A DNA stretch of 64,000 nucleotides from Sinorhizobium alkalisoli (GCF_008932245.1 NZ_CP034909.1:3218001-3282000), one strand, 5' to 3'. Positions 8,295 through 17,064 are shown, numbered from the stretch's first letter. Made by a program: numbers and translations. Notes: generated from the sequence alone by a model not told the origin.

Positions 8295-9161
8295 CTAATG
8301 CATGCCTGAGGTCAGCGCAGGCGCCCTGGCGGCGAGCGCCGCGCGCAGCTTTTCGAGCGCCCTCGTTTCGATCTGGCGCACGCGTTCCTTCGATATGCCG
8401 AGAGCGACCCCCAGTTCTTCGAGTGTCGCTCCGTCCTCCGACAGCCGCCGCGCACGGATGATCTTCATTTCGCGCTCGCTGAGTTCGCCGAGCGCGCTGT
8501 GCAGCCAGCGGCGCGCGCGTTCGCCGTCGATCGTCTCGCTGACCTGCTCGTCTGGCAGCGGCGCGTCGCTTGGAAGGAAATCGAGGCGCGCGCCGCCCTC
8601 CGCGTCGCCGTGCCCAACCGGCGCCTGCAACGACGCGTCGTTGCCGGAAAGGCGCGCATCCATGGTCTGGACGTCCGCGAGACTGACGCCGAGAGCGACG
8701 GCGATTTCCTCATGCATCGCCTGCGATGTAAGCTGCCGGTCCCCTTGGGCCAGCCGGGCTCTCAGCCGGCGCAAATTGAAGAACAGCGCCTTCTGCGCCG
8801 AACTGGTGCCGCCTCTGACGATCGACCAATTGCGCAAGACATAATCCTGCATCGAGGCCCGGATCCACCAGGTGGCATAGGTGGAGAAGCGTACCTCCCG
8901 GCTCGGCTCGAAACGCGCGGCCGCCTCCAGGAGGCCGATATGACCCTCCTGGACCAGGTCGCCCATGGGCAGACCGAAGCTGCGGAATTTCGCTGCCATT
9001 GCGACAACCAGACGCATATGCGACATGGCAATCTTGTTGCGGGCCTCCTGATCGTGGTCGTATCGCCAGGCTTCTGCCAGCGCATGCTCTTCGTCCCGCT
9101 CCAGATAGGGGGCATCCATGGCGATCTTGATCAAACGCCGGTCTGCTGTGAGAGTCTTCAT
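8295..9161 (-). CDS. rpoH2: RNA polymerase sigma-32-type factor RpoH2
   Basis: A 288-residue sigma factor of the heat-shock class. Region 2 reads ARNKIAMSHMRLVVAMAAKFRSFGLPMGDLVQEGHIGLLEAAARF and STYATWWIRASMQDYVLRNWSIVR. The RpoH box follows as QKALFFNLRRLRARL, which distinguishes RpoH from RpoD. Region 4 carries SEREMKIIRARRLSEDGATLEELGVALGISKERVRQIETRALEKLR. ATG 9161 is preferred because GGAG lies 7 bp before it. Rhizobia carry several RpoH paralogs; sequence type and the neighbouring carD/fdxA order match S. meliloti rpoH2, a general stress and stationary-phase sigma factor under the RpoE2 response. Confidence 0.9.
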   Translation of the reverse strand: MKTLTADRRLIKIAMDAPYLERDEEHALAEAWRYDHDQEARNKIAMSHMRLVVAMAAKFRSFGLPMGDLVQEGHIGLLEAAARFEPSREVRFSTYATWWIRASMQDYVLRNWSIVRGGTSSAQKALFFNLRRLRARLAQGDRQLTSQAMHEEIAVALGVSLADVQTMDARLSGNDASLQAPVGHGDAEGGARLDFLPSDAPLPDEQVSETIDGERARRWLHSALGELSEREMKIIRARRLSEDGATLEELGVALGISKERVRQIETRALEKLRAALAARAPALTSGMH

Positions 9162-9492
9162 CGATTGCTCCGTATTGGCGCCGAACGCCTCGCCGTGAAT
9201 AGGGACCAAACGCCGCCGGCAGCGTTCGGCGATGACGGAAATGGGCACGACTTGACGAAATAAGAGAGCGCCCTAAATCGAAATACGAACCTGAAACGGT
9301 GAGAAGTCACAGAGCCAGATCGCCCGGGCGTAGAACCGTCCCGTTAACGTCAAACGTACGCGACAGCGAAAAGTTCCATCGGATGCACGATTTTTGATTG
9401 CAGCGGGCAAGGGCCTACACGGCGGTATTCTTGCTGTGGGCGCAACCACATCGACCTTTCAAATGTAATCGGACGCGCAACGGCCCCTTTTC

Positions 9493-9547
9493 TTTTCTTT
9501 GAATTGCTGCATGCCAAGAAATCGGATCCGATATTCGGGCCGATGCG
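9493..9547 (+). repeat. partial RIME-type element (copy D)
   Basis: TTTGAATTGCTGCATG followed by an imperfect palindrome around AAATCGGATCCGATATTCGGG and GCCGATGCG. This corresponds to the right half of the full elements; the left CGCGTC palindrome is missing. Confidence 0.55.
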
Positions 9548-9608
9548 AAAAACCGAAGTCGATAAGGAGACAGGCAGCGGGACCGGACCCGCTGTTGCAG
9601 TGAAAAAT

Positions 9609-9637
9609 AGAAAGCCCGGCACTGAGCCGGGCTTTCT
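9609..9637 (-). terminator. rho-independent terminator after carD
   Basis: A perfect 12-bp stem AGAAAGCCCGGC / GCCGGGCTTTCT with a 5-nt loop. On the minus strand it is followed by ATTTTTC, so it ends carD transcription about 87 bp after its stop. It may also act on the other strand. Confidence 0.85.
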
Positions 9638-9723
9638 GGTGTCTTGGTAAGTGCAGGTCGAGAAGTTTTGCCCGCGTCAACGCGGGTGCGCCGTTCCCAA
9701 GGAACCGTCGCCGATCCGGATGA

Positions 9724-10293
9724 TTAAGCGGCCTCGTCCTGGGCATCGTCCTCTTCGACGGCCTTGCCGCGCTTCGGCCCCTTATTGAGGTTCGCTTCCA
9801 CGAGGCGCACGGCTTCCGTTTCCGACATCCTGTTCACCGCCGCGATCTCGCGTGCCATGCGGTCCAGAGCGGCTTCATAGAGCTGGCGCTCGGAATAGGA
9901 CTGTTCCGGCTGGTTCTCCGCGCGATAGAGGTCGCGCACCACTTCCGCAATGGATATCAGATCGCCGGAGTTGATCTTGGCGTCGTATTCCTGGGCGCGC
10001 CGCGACCACATGGTCCGCTTGACGCGAGCCTTGCCCTGCACAACCTTCAACGCGCGATCAACGAAATCGGTCTCGGACAACTTACGCATGCCGATGCTGA
10101 CGGCTTTTGCCACCGGCACCTTGAGGCGCATCTTGTCCTTCTCGAAATCGATGACAAAAAGCTCGAGCTTCATGCCCGCAACTTCCTGCTCCTCGATCGC
10201 GACGATCTGGCCAACACCATGGGCCGGATACACAATCGATTCACCGGTCTTGAAGCCTTGGCGCGTTGAAGATTTTTTCTGCTGGGTCGTCAT
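9724..10293 (-). CDS. CarD family transcriptional regulator
   Basis: A 189-residue CarD/CdnL-like protein that binds RNA polymerase beta and stabilises open complexes, notably at rRNA promoters. The RNAP-interaction Tudor-like domain is seen in FKTGESIVYPAHGVGQIVAIEEQEVAGMKLELFVIDFEKDKMRLKVPV. The helical DNA-binding domain includes KRTMWSRRAQEYDAKINSGDLISIAEVVRDL and SERQLYEAALDRMAREIAAV. ATG 10293 (MTTQQKK) is chosen: AGGGAG lies 12 bp upstream, and the longer in-frame start has no family similarity. The acidic C-terminal tail (EEDDAQDEAA) is usual in Rhizobiales. Confidence 0.92.
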   Translation of the reverse strand: MTTQQKKSSTRQGFKTGESIVYPAHGVGQIVAIEEQEVAGMKLELFVIDFEKDKMRLKVPVAKAVSIGMRKLSETDFVDRALKVVQGKARVKRTMWSRRAQEYDAKINSGDLISIAEVVRDLYRAENQPEQSYSERQLYEAALDRMAREIAAVNRMSETEAVRLVEANLNKGPKRGKAVEEDDAQDEAA

Positions 10294-10699
10294 TCGTTTC
10301 AAACACTCCCTGTTGCGCACCGGCCTCAAGAGGCCGGGCCGGGTCGGTGAGGCCCGGATAGACGGGGATACCGCCGGGTGGGGTCCATCCTGCTCCGTCC
10401 GACGAAACACAAACAGCCACATACGCCGCAATCACAAGCAACGAAACGTTGCGTATTTGAAGAGTGCCGCGTCGTGGAGATCGTTTGCTTTCGTGCTGGT
10501 TTTCGGGCGCGCAAAAGCACCCTCTGTGGATCAGTGTGCGGAACCTATCACAAAAAACTGCCGAAATCAATAATTTGCTGCATGGCAACGATCAAGCAGC
10601 CACGCTCGCACCGGTCACGGGCCGGCGGGGATTTCCCCACATTTCGTCCCTGCATCTCTTAACCTTGGTCAGCCGCGACGAACGAAGCGGCCGCCGGCC
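10294..10699. other. intergenic region between carD and fdxA
   Basis: A 406-bp gap holding the carD promoter region and the 3' end of the fdxA transcript. It is richer in A/T between 10520 and 10600. I see no supported gene, RNA or repeat. Confidence 0.6.
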
Positions 10700-11038
10700 T
10701 CAGTCGCCTTGCCCCGGCTCCGGGGAGAAATACTGTTCGTATTTCCCTTCGACGCCGTCCATCTCCTTGGCCTCGGGCATCGGCTCCCGCTTGACCGTGA
10801 TGTTCGGCCACTTAGTGGAAAAATCAGCGTTCAATTTCAACCACATGTCCAGGCCAGGCTCGGTGTCCGGCTTGATCGCGCCAGCGGGACATTCCGGTTC
10901 GCACACGCCGCAGTCGATGCATTCATCAGGGTGGATGACGAGGAAGTTCTCGCCTTCGTAGAAGCAATCCACCGGGCAGACTTCCACACAGTCCGTATAT
11001 TTGCAGCGAATGCAATTGTCGGTCACGACATACGTCAT
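10700..11038 (-). CDS. fdxA: 7Fe ferredoxin FdxA
   Basis: A 112-residue electron carrier beginning [51 protein letters not shown]. The first cluster motif is CxxCxxxxCxxxCP, the pattern of a 3Fe-4S site; the second is CxxCxxCxxxCP, a 4Fe-4S site. The C-terminal extension (residues 60-112) is the conserved tail of alphaproteobacterial FdxA ([19 protein letters not shown]). GGAG lies 7 bp before the ATG at 11038. It is followed on the same strand by carD but with a 406-bp gap, so it is probably monocistronic. Confidence 0.95.
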   Translation of the reverse strand: MTYVVTDNCIRCKYTDCVEVCPVDCFYEGENFLVIHPDECIDCGVCEPECPAGAIKPDTEPGLDMWLKLNADFSTKWPNITVKREPMPEAKEMDGVEGKYEQYFSPEPGQGD

Positions 11039-11451
11039 GAGGTACTCCAGCCAATGCTCACATTTGATGGCAGACGGCAATTGACGGTGATGCCCTGTCG
11101 TCCGCACATGCTAGGAATGTCCGGCGCGCATAGCTGCCGAAGCAGACCCGAATGCCACCCAACGTGGCTTGTGACGTAAAGGCTTTGGACGTCCTTTGCA
11201 AGAATTATCCATGCGCGATTTGCCGCGGAATGAGCAGACTTTTCCGCCGCCGCCACGCTTTCGGATCGCCACGCCCAAAACGCCATCTACCCCGGCAGGA
11301 CCCAAACGGCCACCCCGGGTCGGGAGCGCGCCGGAGCTATTGCATCGGCCTGAATGTCGTACCCGACTTTTGGGAAGCTCAATGCACAGATTCAAAGGGT
11401 TGCGCGACCTTTGCGCGTCCGAAAAGACGTGCGGCGCTGCAGGTGCCGGCC
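11039..11451. other. intergenic region upstream of fdxA with a RIME element
   Basis: A 413-bp gap between fdxA and the S4-domain gene. It holds the fdxA promoter region, and its distal part is a RIME copy at 11340-11442. No supported gene. Confidence 0.6.
11340..11442 (-). repeat. RIME palindromic element (copy C)
   Basis: Reads as copies A and B on the opposite strand: TGCATCGGCCTGAATGTCGT at the left, CAGATTCAAAGGGTTGCGCG in the middle and TTTGCGCGTCCGAAAAGACG plus GCGGCGCTGCAG at the right. It ends 9 bp from the stop of the S4-domain gene, and so forms its 3' untranslated region. Confidence 0.75.
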
Positions 11452-11862
11452 CTAATCCCGGTCGTCGGAACCGGGCTTCAGGCGGTCCGTTTCGCGACGC
11501 TCCCTCTTGGTCGGTCGCCCGGCGCCGCGCTCGCGCGTCGCCTGCTCGAAGGGCGTCCGTTTCCGTGTGGCGACCGGCGGCGTCAGATCTTCGTAAAGCA
11601 GCCGGGCCTCTTCATAGGGCCCCCGCCGAGTTCCCGGCAAGAGCACCCGCACGACGAGATCGCGCTGCTCGAGCGACAGCTCCAGCATGTCGCCCGCCCT
11701 GACCTGGGCAGAGGATTGTATTTCCCGTGTGCCGTTCACCGCCACATGGCCGGCTTCGATCGCCTTCTGCGCAAGCGACCGCGACTTGATGAGCCGGGCG
11801 AAGAACAGCCACTTGTCGAGCCGCTGGCGCATTGCGGGCGGGGACGTTGGCTGTTTCTCCAT
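11452..11862 (-). CDS. S4-domain RNA-binding protein (Hsp15-like)
   Basis: A 136-residue basic protein with an S4 RNA-binding fold at residues 11-60: MRQRLDKWLFFARLIKSRSLAQKAIEAGHVAVNG, then QVRAGDMLELS. This resembles Hsp15 (HslR), which rescues stalled 50S-tRNA complexes. The C-terminal 45 residues are rich in Arg, Lys and Glu and probably disordered. It starts 8 bp downstream of the helicase stop, so the two RNA-related genes are likely in one operon. The exact target here is unknown. Confidence 0.85.
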   Translation of the reverse strand: MEKQPTSPPAMRQRLDKWLFFARLIKSRSLAQKAIEAGHVAVNGTREIQSSAQVRAGDMLELSLEQRDLVVRVLLPGTRRGPYEEARLLYEDLTPPVATRKRTPFEQATRERGAGRPTKRERRETDRLKPGSDDRD

Positions 11863-11870
11863 GACTTCGC

Positions 11871-14819
11871 CTATTTCTTCAGCTGCTCCTTGAGAGCGGC
11901 GAGCTTCGCGAAAGGCGAATCCGGATCGAGTGGCTTTTCCTTGCGCGGCGGGCGTCCCTCGAACTTGCCGCCGCGATCATGGCGATCCTGACGCTCCTTG
12001 CGCTGGCCACCCGGCTTGCCGTCCTGTGCCTTTCCACGCGCCGGTCCGCCGCTCTTGCGTCCGCCCTCGCGACCGTCAGCCTTACCATGGCGTTCGCCAT
12101 GGCGCTGACCGCCGCGGCGCTGGTCGCCCTGATGGCGTCCGCCCGCCCGTTGGTTGTCCTGGCGTGTGCCTGGACGCCACAGAAGCACCGGCTTCGGTTC
12201 CGCCGGGTCCTCCGCTTCGGCCGGCGCGACCGCGCCTTCGCCCGGGGTTTGCGCGGCCGGAGCATCCGCCGGCGCCTCGTCCAAGGCATCCGTCGCAACA
12301 TCGATTTCGCTCTGCTCCGGAGCAGCTTCCGCGGCGGCAGCCGCGTCGGCTGTCGCACCGTCGTCGCCCGCAAGGAAGCTTGCCGCCTCCTCCGCGGTGA
12401 CCACGTCCGCGCGATAGCCGAGACCCTTCAGGATCTCCTCCATGTCGTCCGGCGTCGCGCCCAGGATTGAGAGCATAGAGGTCGTCGCCATGAAGCGGCG
12501 GCCGTCATAGGCGCCGTCCGGACGCGGCGTCGTCCCCGGCGCCCATTGCAGGAGCGGACGGATGAGGTCGGCAAGGCGCTCCAATATGTCGATCCGGACC
12601 GCGCGCTTGCCGAGATAGCGAAAGCCCGCGAGCTTGTAGAACGTCCGCTCGAAGGACGGGTCGGCGACAACCGAGGTGCGGCCGGCGGCGAGCATCGGGA
12701 TCAGTTCGCCATAGCCGGGCTTGTCGAGTCCGTCGTTCTTCAACGCCCAGAGCAGCGTGATGAGCTCCGCCGGCGCCGGCTTCAGGAGCGCCGGCAGGAA
12801 GATGTGATAGGCGCCGAAGCGGACCCCGTATTTACGGATCGAGGCGCGGCTTTCTTGATCGAGCGACTTCACCTCATCCGCGACATCTCGGCGGAAGAGC
12901 ACGCCGAGATTCTCGACGAGTTGGAAGGCAAGCCCCTTGGCGAGTCCTTCGAGATCCTCCGCGCGGGAAATATCGTCCAGCGGCTTGAGCACCGTGCTGA
13001 TGTGATGATTGACGAAGCGTTCGATGCGGGCCAGCACATGCTCGCGGGCATTGGCCTGGAGCTGCTCGTCGGCGAGCAGGATAACGCGGGGACGCATGAC
13101 GTGGTCGCTGGCGGTAAGCCGCGCGACGGGATCGCCGAGCCAGCGCACGAGGCCGTCCGAGGACAGCGCCAGATCGCCATTGCCGGCCGCGTAAAGACGA
13201 GCGGCACGCGCCTCGAATTCCAGCGCCAGCGCCTTCTGGGCGGCGCCCTGAACAGCTTTTGCATCCGCCCCTTCGCCGGCGGCCAGGGTGAACCGGAACC
13301 CGGTTAGCTGACCAACATGGTGCCCCTCGACGAAGACATCCCCATTCACACTGATTTCTGCTTCCAGCATCGCATTCTCTCTCAGGCGCTTCATGAGCAC
13401 AGATGTCCTGCGATCAACAAAGCGTTTCGTCAACCTTTCATGCAACGCGTCGGACAATCGATCCTCGATTTCCCGCGTCTTTTCTTGCCAGTGTGTCGGA
13501 TCGGCAAGCCACCCGGGCCGGTTGGACACATAGGTCCAGGTCCTGATCTGCGCAATTCGCGCCGAAAGTGTGTCGATCTCGCCGTCCGTGTGATCGGCGC
13601 GGCGAACCTGCTCGGCCATGAAGTCTTCATTGACCCGGCCGTCACGAACAAGGTCCGCATAGATCGTCGAGATCAGGTCGGCATGCTGCGCCGGCGTGAT
13701 GCGACGATAATCGGGCAGCGCGCAGGCTTCCCACAGCTTCTCGACCCGCTCCGCCGTGGTTGCGACATCCGCCACCTCGGGATAGCGCGCCAGGTGCTCC
13801 AGCGCCTGCTGGTCGACGGCCGGAAGTGCGCGGGCAAGCCCGGAAACGGCAGGCGCCGCCTCGAGACTCATCTTCAGCGCCTTCAGCGAGGAGAAGTCGA
13901 GCGCCTTGGAACGCCATTGCAGCACCCGCACCGGGTCGAACTCATGTGATTCGATGCGATGGACGAGTTCGTCCTCGAACGGATCGACGCGTCCCGTCAC
14001 GCCGAAGGACCCGTCGCGGACATGGCGGCCGGCGCGCCCCGCGACCTGGGCGAGTTCCGCCGGGTTGAGGTTGCGGTACTGGTATCCGTCGAACTTGCGA
14101 TCCTGGGCAAAGGCGACGTGATCGACGTCGAGATTGAGACCCATGCCGATCGCGTCCGTCGCCACCAGATAGTCGACGTCCCCCTCCTGGTAGAGCGCGA
14201 CCTGGGCATTGCGGGTACGCGGCGAAAGCGCGCCGAGGACCACGGCCGCACCGCCGCGCTGGCGCCGGATGAGCTCGGCGATCGCATAGACCTCATCGGC
14301 CGAAAAGGCGACGATCGCCGAGCGGTTCGGCAGCCGCGTGATCTTCTTGGAGCCGGCATAGAGCAGTTGCGACATGCGCGGCCGCTCGACGACGGTGATG
14401 CCGGGCAGGAGATGCTCCAGGATCGGCCGCATGGTCGCGGCACCGAGGAGCAGCGTCTCGCCTCGACCACGCAGATGCAGGAGCCGGTCGGTGAAGATAT
14501 GGCCGCGTTCCAGGTCACCCGCGAGTTGCACCTCGTCGATCGCGACGAAGGAGGCTGTCGTCTCGCGCGGCATGGCTTCGACGGTGCAGACCGAATAGCG
14601 GGCCCGATGCGGCGAGATCTTTTCCTCGCCGGTGATCAGTGCGACATTGTGATGGCCGACCTTCTCGACGAGACGCGTATAGACTTCGCGCGCGAGCAAT
14701 CGCAGCGGCAGCCCGATGACGCCGCTGTCATGCGCCACCATGCGCTCGATCGCGTAATGCGTCTTGCCGGTATTGGTGGGCCCGAGCACCGCGGTCACGC
14801 CGCGGCCGCTCAGGATCAT
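11871..14819 (-). CDS. SUV3-like DEAD/DEAH-type RNA helicase
   Basis: A 982-residue helicase related to mitochondrial SUV3/SUPV3L1. Walker A is VLGPTNTGKTHYAIERM near the N terminus; motif II is AIDEVQLAGD; motif III GAAT. The C-terminal RecA domain ends in QVAGRAGRHVRDGSFGVTGR. Residues after about 450 match the long alphaproteobacterial extension. The last 130 residues are Ala/Pro/Gln then Arg/Lys/Gly-rich (GERHGKADGREGGRKSGGPARG), a basic low-complexity tail fit for RNA binding. ATG 14819 is used; an in-frame TTG at 14858 would add 13 residues. It precedes the S4-domain gene, suggesting a shared role in RNA turnover or ribosome handling. Confidence 0.85.
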   Translation of the reverse strand: MILSGRGVTAVLGPTNTGKTHYAIERMVAHDSGVIGLPLRLLAREVYTRLVEKVGHHNVALITGEEKISPHRARYSVCTVEAMPRETTASFVAIDEVQLAGDLERGHIFTDRLLHLRGRGETLLLGAATMRPILEHLLPGITVVERPRMSQLLYAGSKKITRLPNRSAIVAFSADEVYAIAELIRRQRGGAAVVLGALSPRTRNAQVALYQEGDVDYLVATDAIGMGLNLDVDHVAFAQDRKFDGYQYRNLNPAELAQVAGRAGRHVRDGSFGVTGRVDPFEDELVHRIESHEFDPVRVLQWRSKALDFSSLKALKMSLEAAPAVSGLARALPAVDQQALEHLARYPEVADVATTAERVEKLWEACALPDYRRITPAQHADLISTIYADLVRDGRVNEDFMAEQVRRADHTDGEIDTLSARIAQIRTWTYVSNRPGWLADPTHWQEKTREIEDRLSDALHERLTKRFVDRRTSVLMKRLRENAMLEAEISVNGDVFVEGHHVGQLTGFRFTLAAGEGADAKAVQGAAQKALALEFEARAARLYAAGNGDLALSSDGLVRWLGDPVARLTASDHVMRPRVILLADEQLQANAREHVLARIERFVNHHISTVLKPLDDISRAEDLEGLAKGLAFQLVENLGVLFRRDVADEVKSLDQESRASIRKYGVRFGAYHIFLPALLKPAPAELITLLWALKNDGLDKPGYGELIPMLAAGRTSVVADPSFERTFYKLAGFRYLGKRAVRIDILERLADLIRPLLQWAPGTTPRPDGAYDGRRFMATTSMLSILGATPDDMEEILKGLGYRADVVTAEEAASFLAGDDGATADAAAAAEAAPEQSEIDVATDALDEAPADAPAAQTPGEGAVAPAEAEDPAEPKPVLLWRPGTRQDNQRAGGRHQGDQRRGGQRHGERHGKADGREGGRKSGGPARGKAQDGKPGGQRKERQDRHDRGGKFEGRPPRKEKPLDPDSPFAKLAALKEQLKK

Positions 14820-15466
14820 GGATTGAAAGGACAAGGTATCGATCCCGGGCAGTCTCAACGAGCCGGCGCGCGCTCGCGCCCCGGCCGGAAACAGATGCCC
14901 ATGCGCAGGGCCAAACGCAAGGGGCGCGAGCGATTAAATGCGACTGGCGCTGGCCCATATCTAGCGTCTCCATACCGTTCCGCAATGTTGACATTTGGAA
15001 CAGCCGCGGAACGAATCGGCGACGAATCGCTATTCGCAATGATTCACTGTATGTTCACCGCTATATGTAGACCGTCCGTGGCGGATTCACACGAGATGCT
15101 GAATCTGTAACGACCATGTGGGCTCAGGGGCCCTTGACGGCAATTTCTTCGTCGCCGCGTCGGGACTCGGCGCAAAGGATTCGGAATCCAAGAGTCTTGA
15201 ATACCTGAAAAATTTTTCACCTGATTCGGATCGAGACTCGGAAGATCGGGGAATGAGAATCGCCGCCGCAGCATCCCGGAATCGATCGGCGCATAAAGGG
15301 AGACTCGCCGATAGACAAATTTTCCGTTTTTGTTCCCTACAAGATATAGATGCACATTGCCCATGCGCGAGGTCTGAAATGCTTCGCGCTCAACGTATGC
15401 CGACCAAGGAGAGGCGCTTCCCTGGCTGATCCCGAAGCCCATACAAGGCATGAGGGCGCCAAGGCG
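14820..15466. other. long intergenic region upstream of the helicase gene
   Basis: 647 bp without a supported gene. The stretch 15130-15400 is clearly poorer in GC than its surroundings, with runs such as GAAAAATTTTTC. One open frame on the minus strand (15044-15451) has atypical composition and no recognisable domain. Helicase promoter signals would lie at the left end. The low GC could mark acquired or decaying DNA. Confidence 0.5.
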
Positions 15467-15940
15467 CTAGCCAGGACGGAGTAAACCTCGACAGAACAGG
15501 TCGAGACCTTCCTTAAGGGCTCGATATTGGGCATCGGACGTGTCCGCGAAGGCCTCGTCGCGTGTCGACGCAACATCGTCGAACTGGATCGGCTCGTCGA
15601 ACTGCGAGAGCGTCAGATCATGCCGCTCGCCGTCGATCCGATTGTAGAAGTGCATACCCGCGCCGGTGCGGGTCTTCAGGATTTCGCCGCCGAAAAGGTC
15701 CTGAACCACTACAGCGCCGCGCGTCTTCAGACGCGCAAAGGTCGCTGTAACTCTTTGAATCTGCGCATCGAGCTTTTCGAAAATCGGGTACGATTTTCGG
15801 GCCGATGCGCTATCGCGGTAACGCTGCATTGGCCGCGCGCAGGATTCTCGACCGAATATTTGCTGGAGCTCGTCGGCGACCAGACGTGCTCCAGCGCCTG
15901 CTTGAGAGCGGCGACGGTAGATCCCCGCCGCCCTCTCCGC
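15467..15940 (-). pseudogene. YunG-like protein gene interrupted by a RIME element
   Basis: Two minus-strand halves of one protein are separated by the RIME copy at 15711-15810. The upstream half, about 15940-15814, reads STVAALKQALEHVWSP then SSKYSVENPARGQCSVTA. The downstream half, 15712-15467, is in another frame and reads VVVQDLFGGEILKTRTG, MHFYNRIDGERHDL and DEPIQFDDVASTRDEAF. Joined, they give the continuous YunG-type pattern GQCSVTA-VVQDLFGGEILKT. The insert shifts the frame and brings an in-frame TGA at 15727-15729, so the gene is broken. No clear start codon remains between the phbB stop and the first half. The function of YunG-like proteins is not established. Confidence 0.75.
15711..15810 (+). 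repeat. RIME palindromic element (copy B), inserted in a gene
   Basis: 100 bp: ACAGCGCCGCGCGTCTTCAG... with the stem GCGCGTC/GACGCGC, the linker CTGTAACTCTTTGAATCTGCGC, and the palindrome GAAAATCGGGTACGATTTTC, ending GGCCGATGCGC. Same orientation as copy A. No obvious target duplication flanks it. Confidence 0.85.
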
Positions 15941-15944
15941 TCGA

Positions 15945-16670
15945 TCAGGCGAAGTACTGTCCGCCATTTGCCGAAATCGTCGAGCCTGTGATGAAGCCGG
16001 CATCGTCGGACGCCAGGAACACGACGCAGCGGGCGATCTCCTCCGGCTCGCCGAGGCGCCCGACGGGGATCTGCGGGATGATCCTTTCGTTGAGCACCTT
16101 TTCCGGAACCGCACGCACCATCTCGGTGCCGATATATCCCGGGCAAATCGCGTTGACGGTGATCCCTTTCGCGGCGCCCTCCTGCGCGAGCGCCTTGGTG
16201 AAGCCGAGGTCGCCGGCCTTGGCGGCCGAATAGTTCGCCTGGCCCATCTGTCCCTTCTGGCCGTTGATCGAAGAGATATTGACGATGCGACCGAACCCGC
16301 GGTCGCGCATGCCGGACCAGATCGGGTGCGTCATGTTGAAGAGGCCCGTGAGGTTGGTGTTGATCACCTCTCCCCATTGCTCGGGCGTCATCTTGTGGAA
16401 CATCGCGTCGCGGGTGATCCCGGCATTGTTGACGAGGATATCGATCGGCCCGAGATCGGCCTCCACCTTGGCGATACCGTCGGCGCAGGCCTGATAGTTG
16501 GAAACATCCCATTTGTAGACCGGAATCCCGGTCTCCTGCTTAAAGGCCTGGGCCTTTTCGTCATTGCCGGCGTAGGTCGCGGCCACCTTATAGCCTGCCG
16601 CCTGCAGCGCGACCGAGATCGCAGCGCCGATGCCGCGGGACCCGCCCGTTACCAATGCTACTCTGCTCAT
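15945..16670 (-). CDS. phbB: acetoacetyl-CoA reductase PhbB
   Basis: A 241-residue NADPH-dependent short-chain dehydrogenase that reduces acetoacetyl-CoA to (R)-3-hydroxybutyryl-CoA, the second step of polyhydroxybutyrate synthesis. The Rossmann motif is TGGSRGIGAAI near the N terminus, NNAG follows in ILVNNAGITRDAMFHKM, and the catalytic Tyr-xxx-Lys is in QANYSAAKAGDLGF. The end reads ITGSTISANGGQYFA. Its ATG overlaps the stop of the small upstream gene (ATGA), so the two are translationally coupled in a phbA-small protein-phbB operon. Confidence 0.96.
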   Translation of the reverse strand: MSRVALVTGGSRGIGAAISVALQAAGYKVAATYAGNDEKAQAFKQETGIPVYKWDVSNYQACADGIAKVEADLGPIDILVNNAGITRDAMFHKMTPEQWGEVINTNLTGLFNMTHPIWSGMRDRGFGRIVNISSINGQKGQMGQANYSAAKAGDLGFTKALAQEGAAKGITVNAICPGYIGTEMVRAVPEKVLNERIIPQIPVGRLGEPEEIARCVVFLASDDAGFITGSTISANGGQYFA

Positions 16671-17053
16671 CTTTCGCCTCCCTCGACTAATTCAGTTTTG
16701 CGAATGCATTTTTCATCATTCTCGCCCATCTGCTGACCGTAGAGCTTGGCTGCCGCCTGGAAGGCAGGGGTCGAGAGTGAGGATATGCCGACCTCGCACT
16801 TCGTCAGCGCGAGATCCATGATTCTGCTCGTCATCTGCACCAGGGACGACTTGACGCCGCCGTCGTCCTCGGTGAGGACCGCGATCATGAGCTTCTTGAA
16901 GACGGCTTCATGGTCCGCCGTCGAGTGGTCCATCATGCATTGGACCACTCGCGCCTCGTTGAACTCCGCAGCCGTCGTCGATGTGGCGACAGACGAGAGG
17001 CCGACGGCGAGAAAGGCAATCCGAATCCTGCTTGGCCGCCCGGCGCCCGGCAT
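16667..17053 (-). CDS. small exported protein within the phbAB operon
   Basis: A 128-residue protein of unknown function. Residues 9-29 (RIRIAFLAVGLSSVATSTTAAEF) look like a signal peptide with an AxA-like cleavage site, so it is probably periplasmic. The mature part has three cysteines (39, 86, 116) and a helical pattern (EARVVQCMMDHSTADHEAVFKKLMIAVL). It starts 11 bp after the phbA stop, and its TGA overlaps the phbB ATG by 4 bp. Its stop and start positions, codon use and overlap support a real gene rather than a chance frame. An exported protein is unexpected between two cytoplasmic PHB enzymes. Confidence 0.7.
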   Translation of the reverse strand: MPGAGRPSRIRIAFLAVGLSSVATSTTAAEFNEARVVQCMMDHSTADHEAVFKKLMIAVLTEDDGGVKSSLVQMTSRIMDLALTKCEVGISSLSTPAFQAAAKLYGQQMGENDEKCIRKTELVEGGER

Positions 17054-17064
17054 GCGGCGGCCGC

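Larger units (their letters stand above)
9162..9723. other. intergenic region, rpoH2 upstream / carD downstream
   Basis: No convincing gene in this 562-bp gap. It holds the rpoH2 leader and promoter region, a half RIME element (9493-9547) and a strong terminator stem (9609-9637). Short open frames here lack RBS and family similarity. Confidence 0.6.

Noticed and set aside
15178..15190. Short palindrome GGATTCGGAATCC
   Set aside because: Isolated and short; no regulator or repeat family could be linked.
15044..15451. 135-residue open frame on the minus strand
   Set aside because: No RBS, no recognisable domain, low-GC surroundings and odd composition; treated as intergenic.
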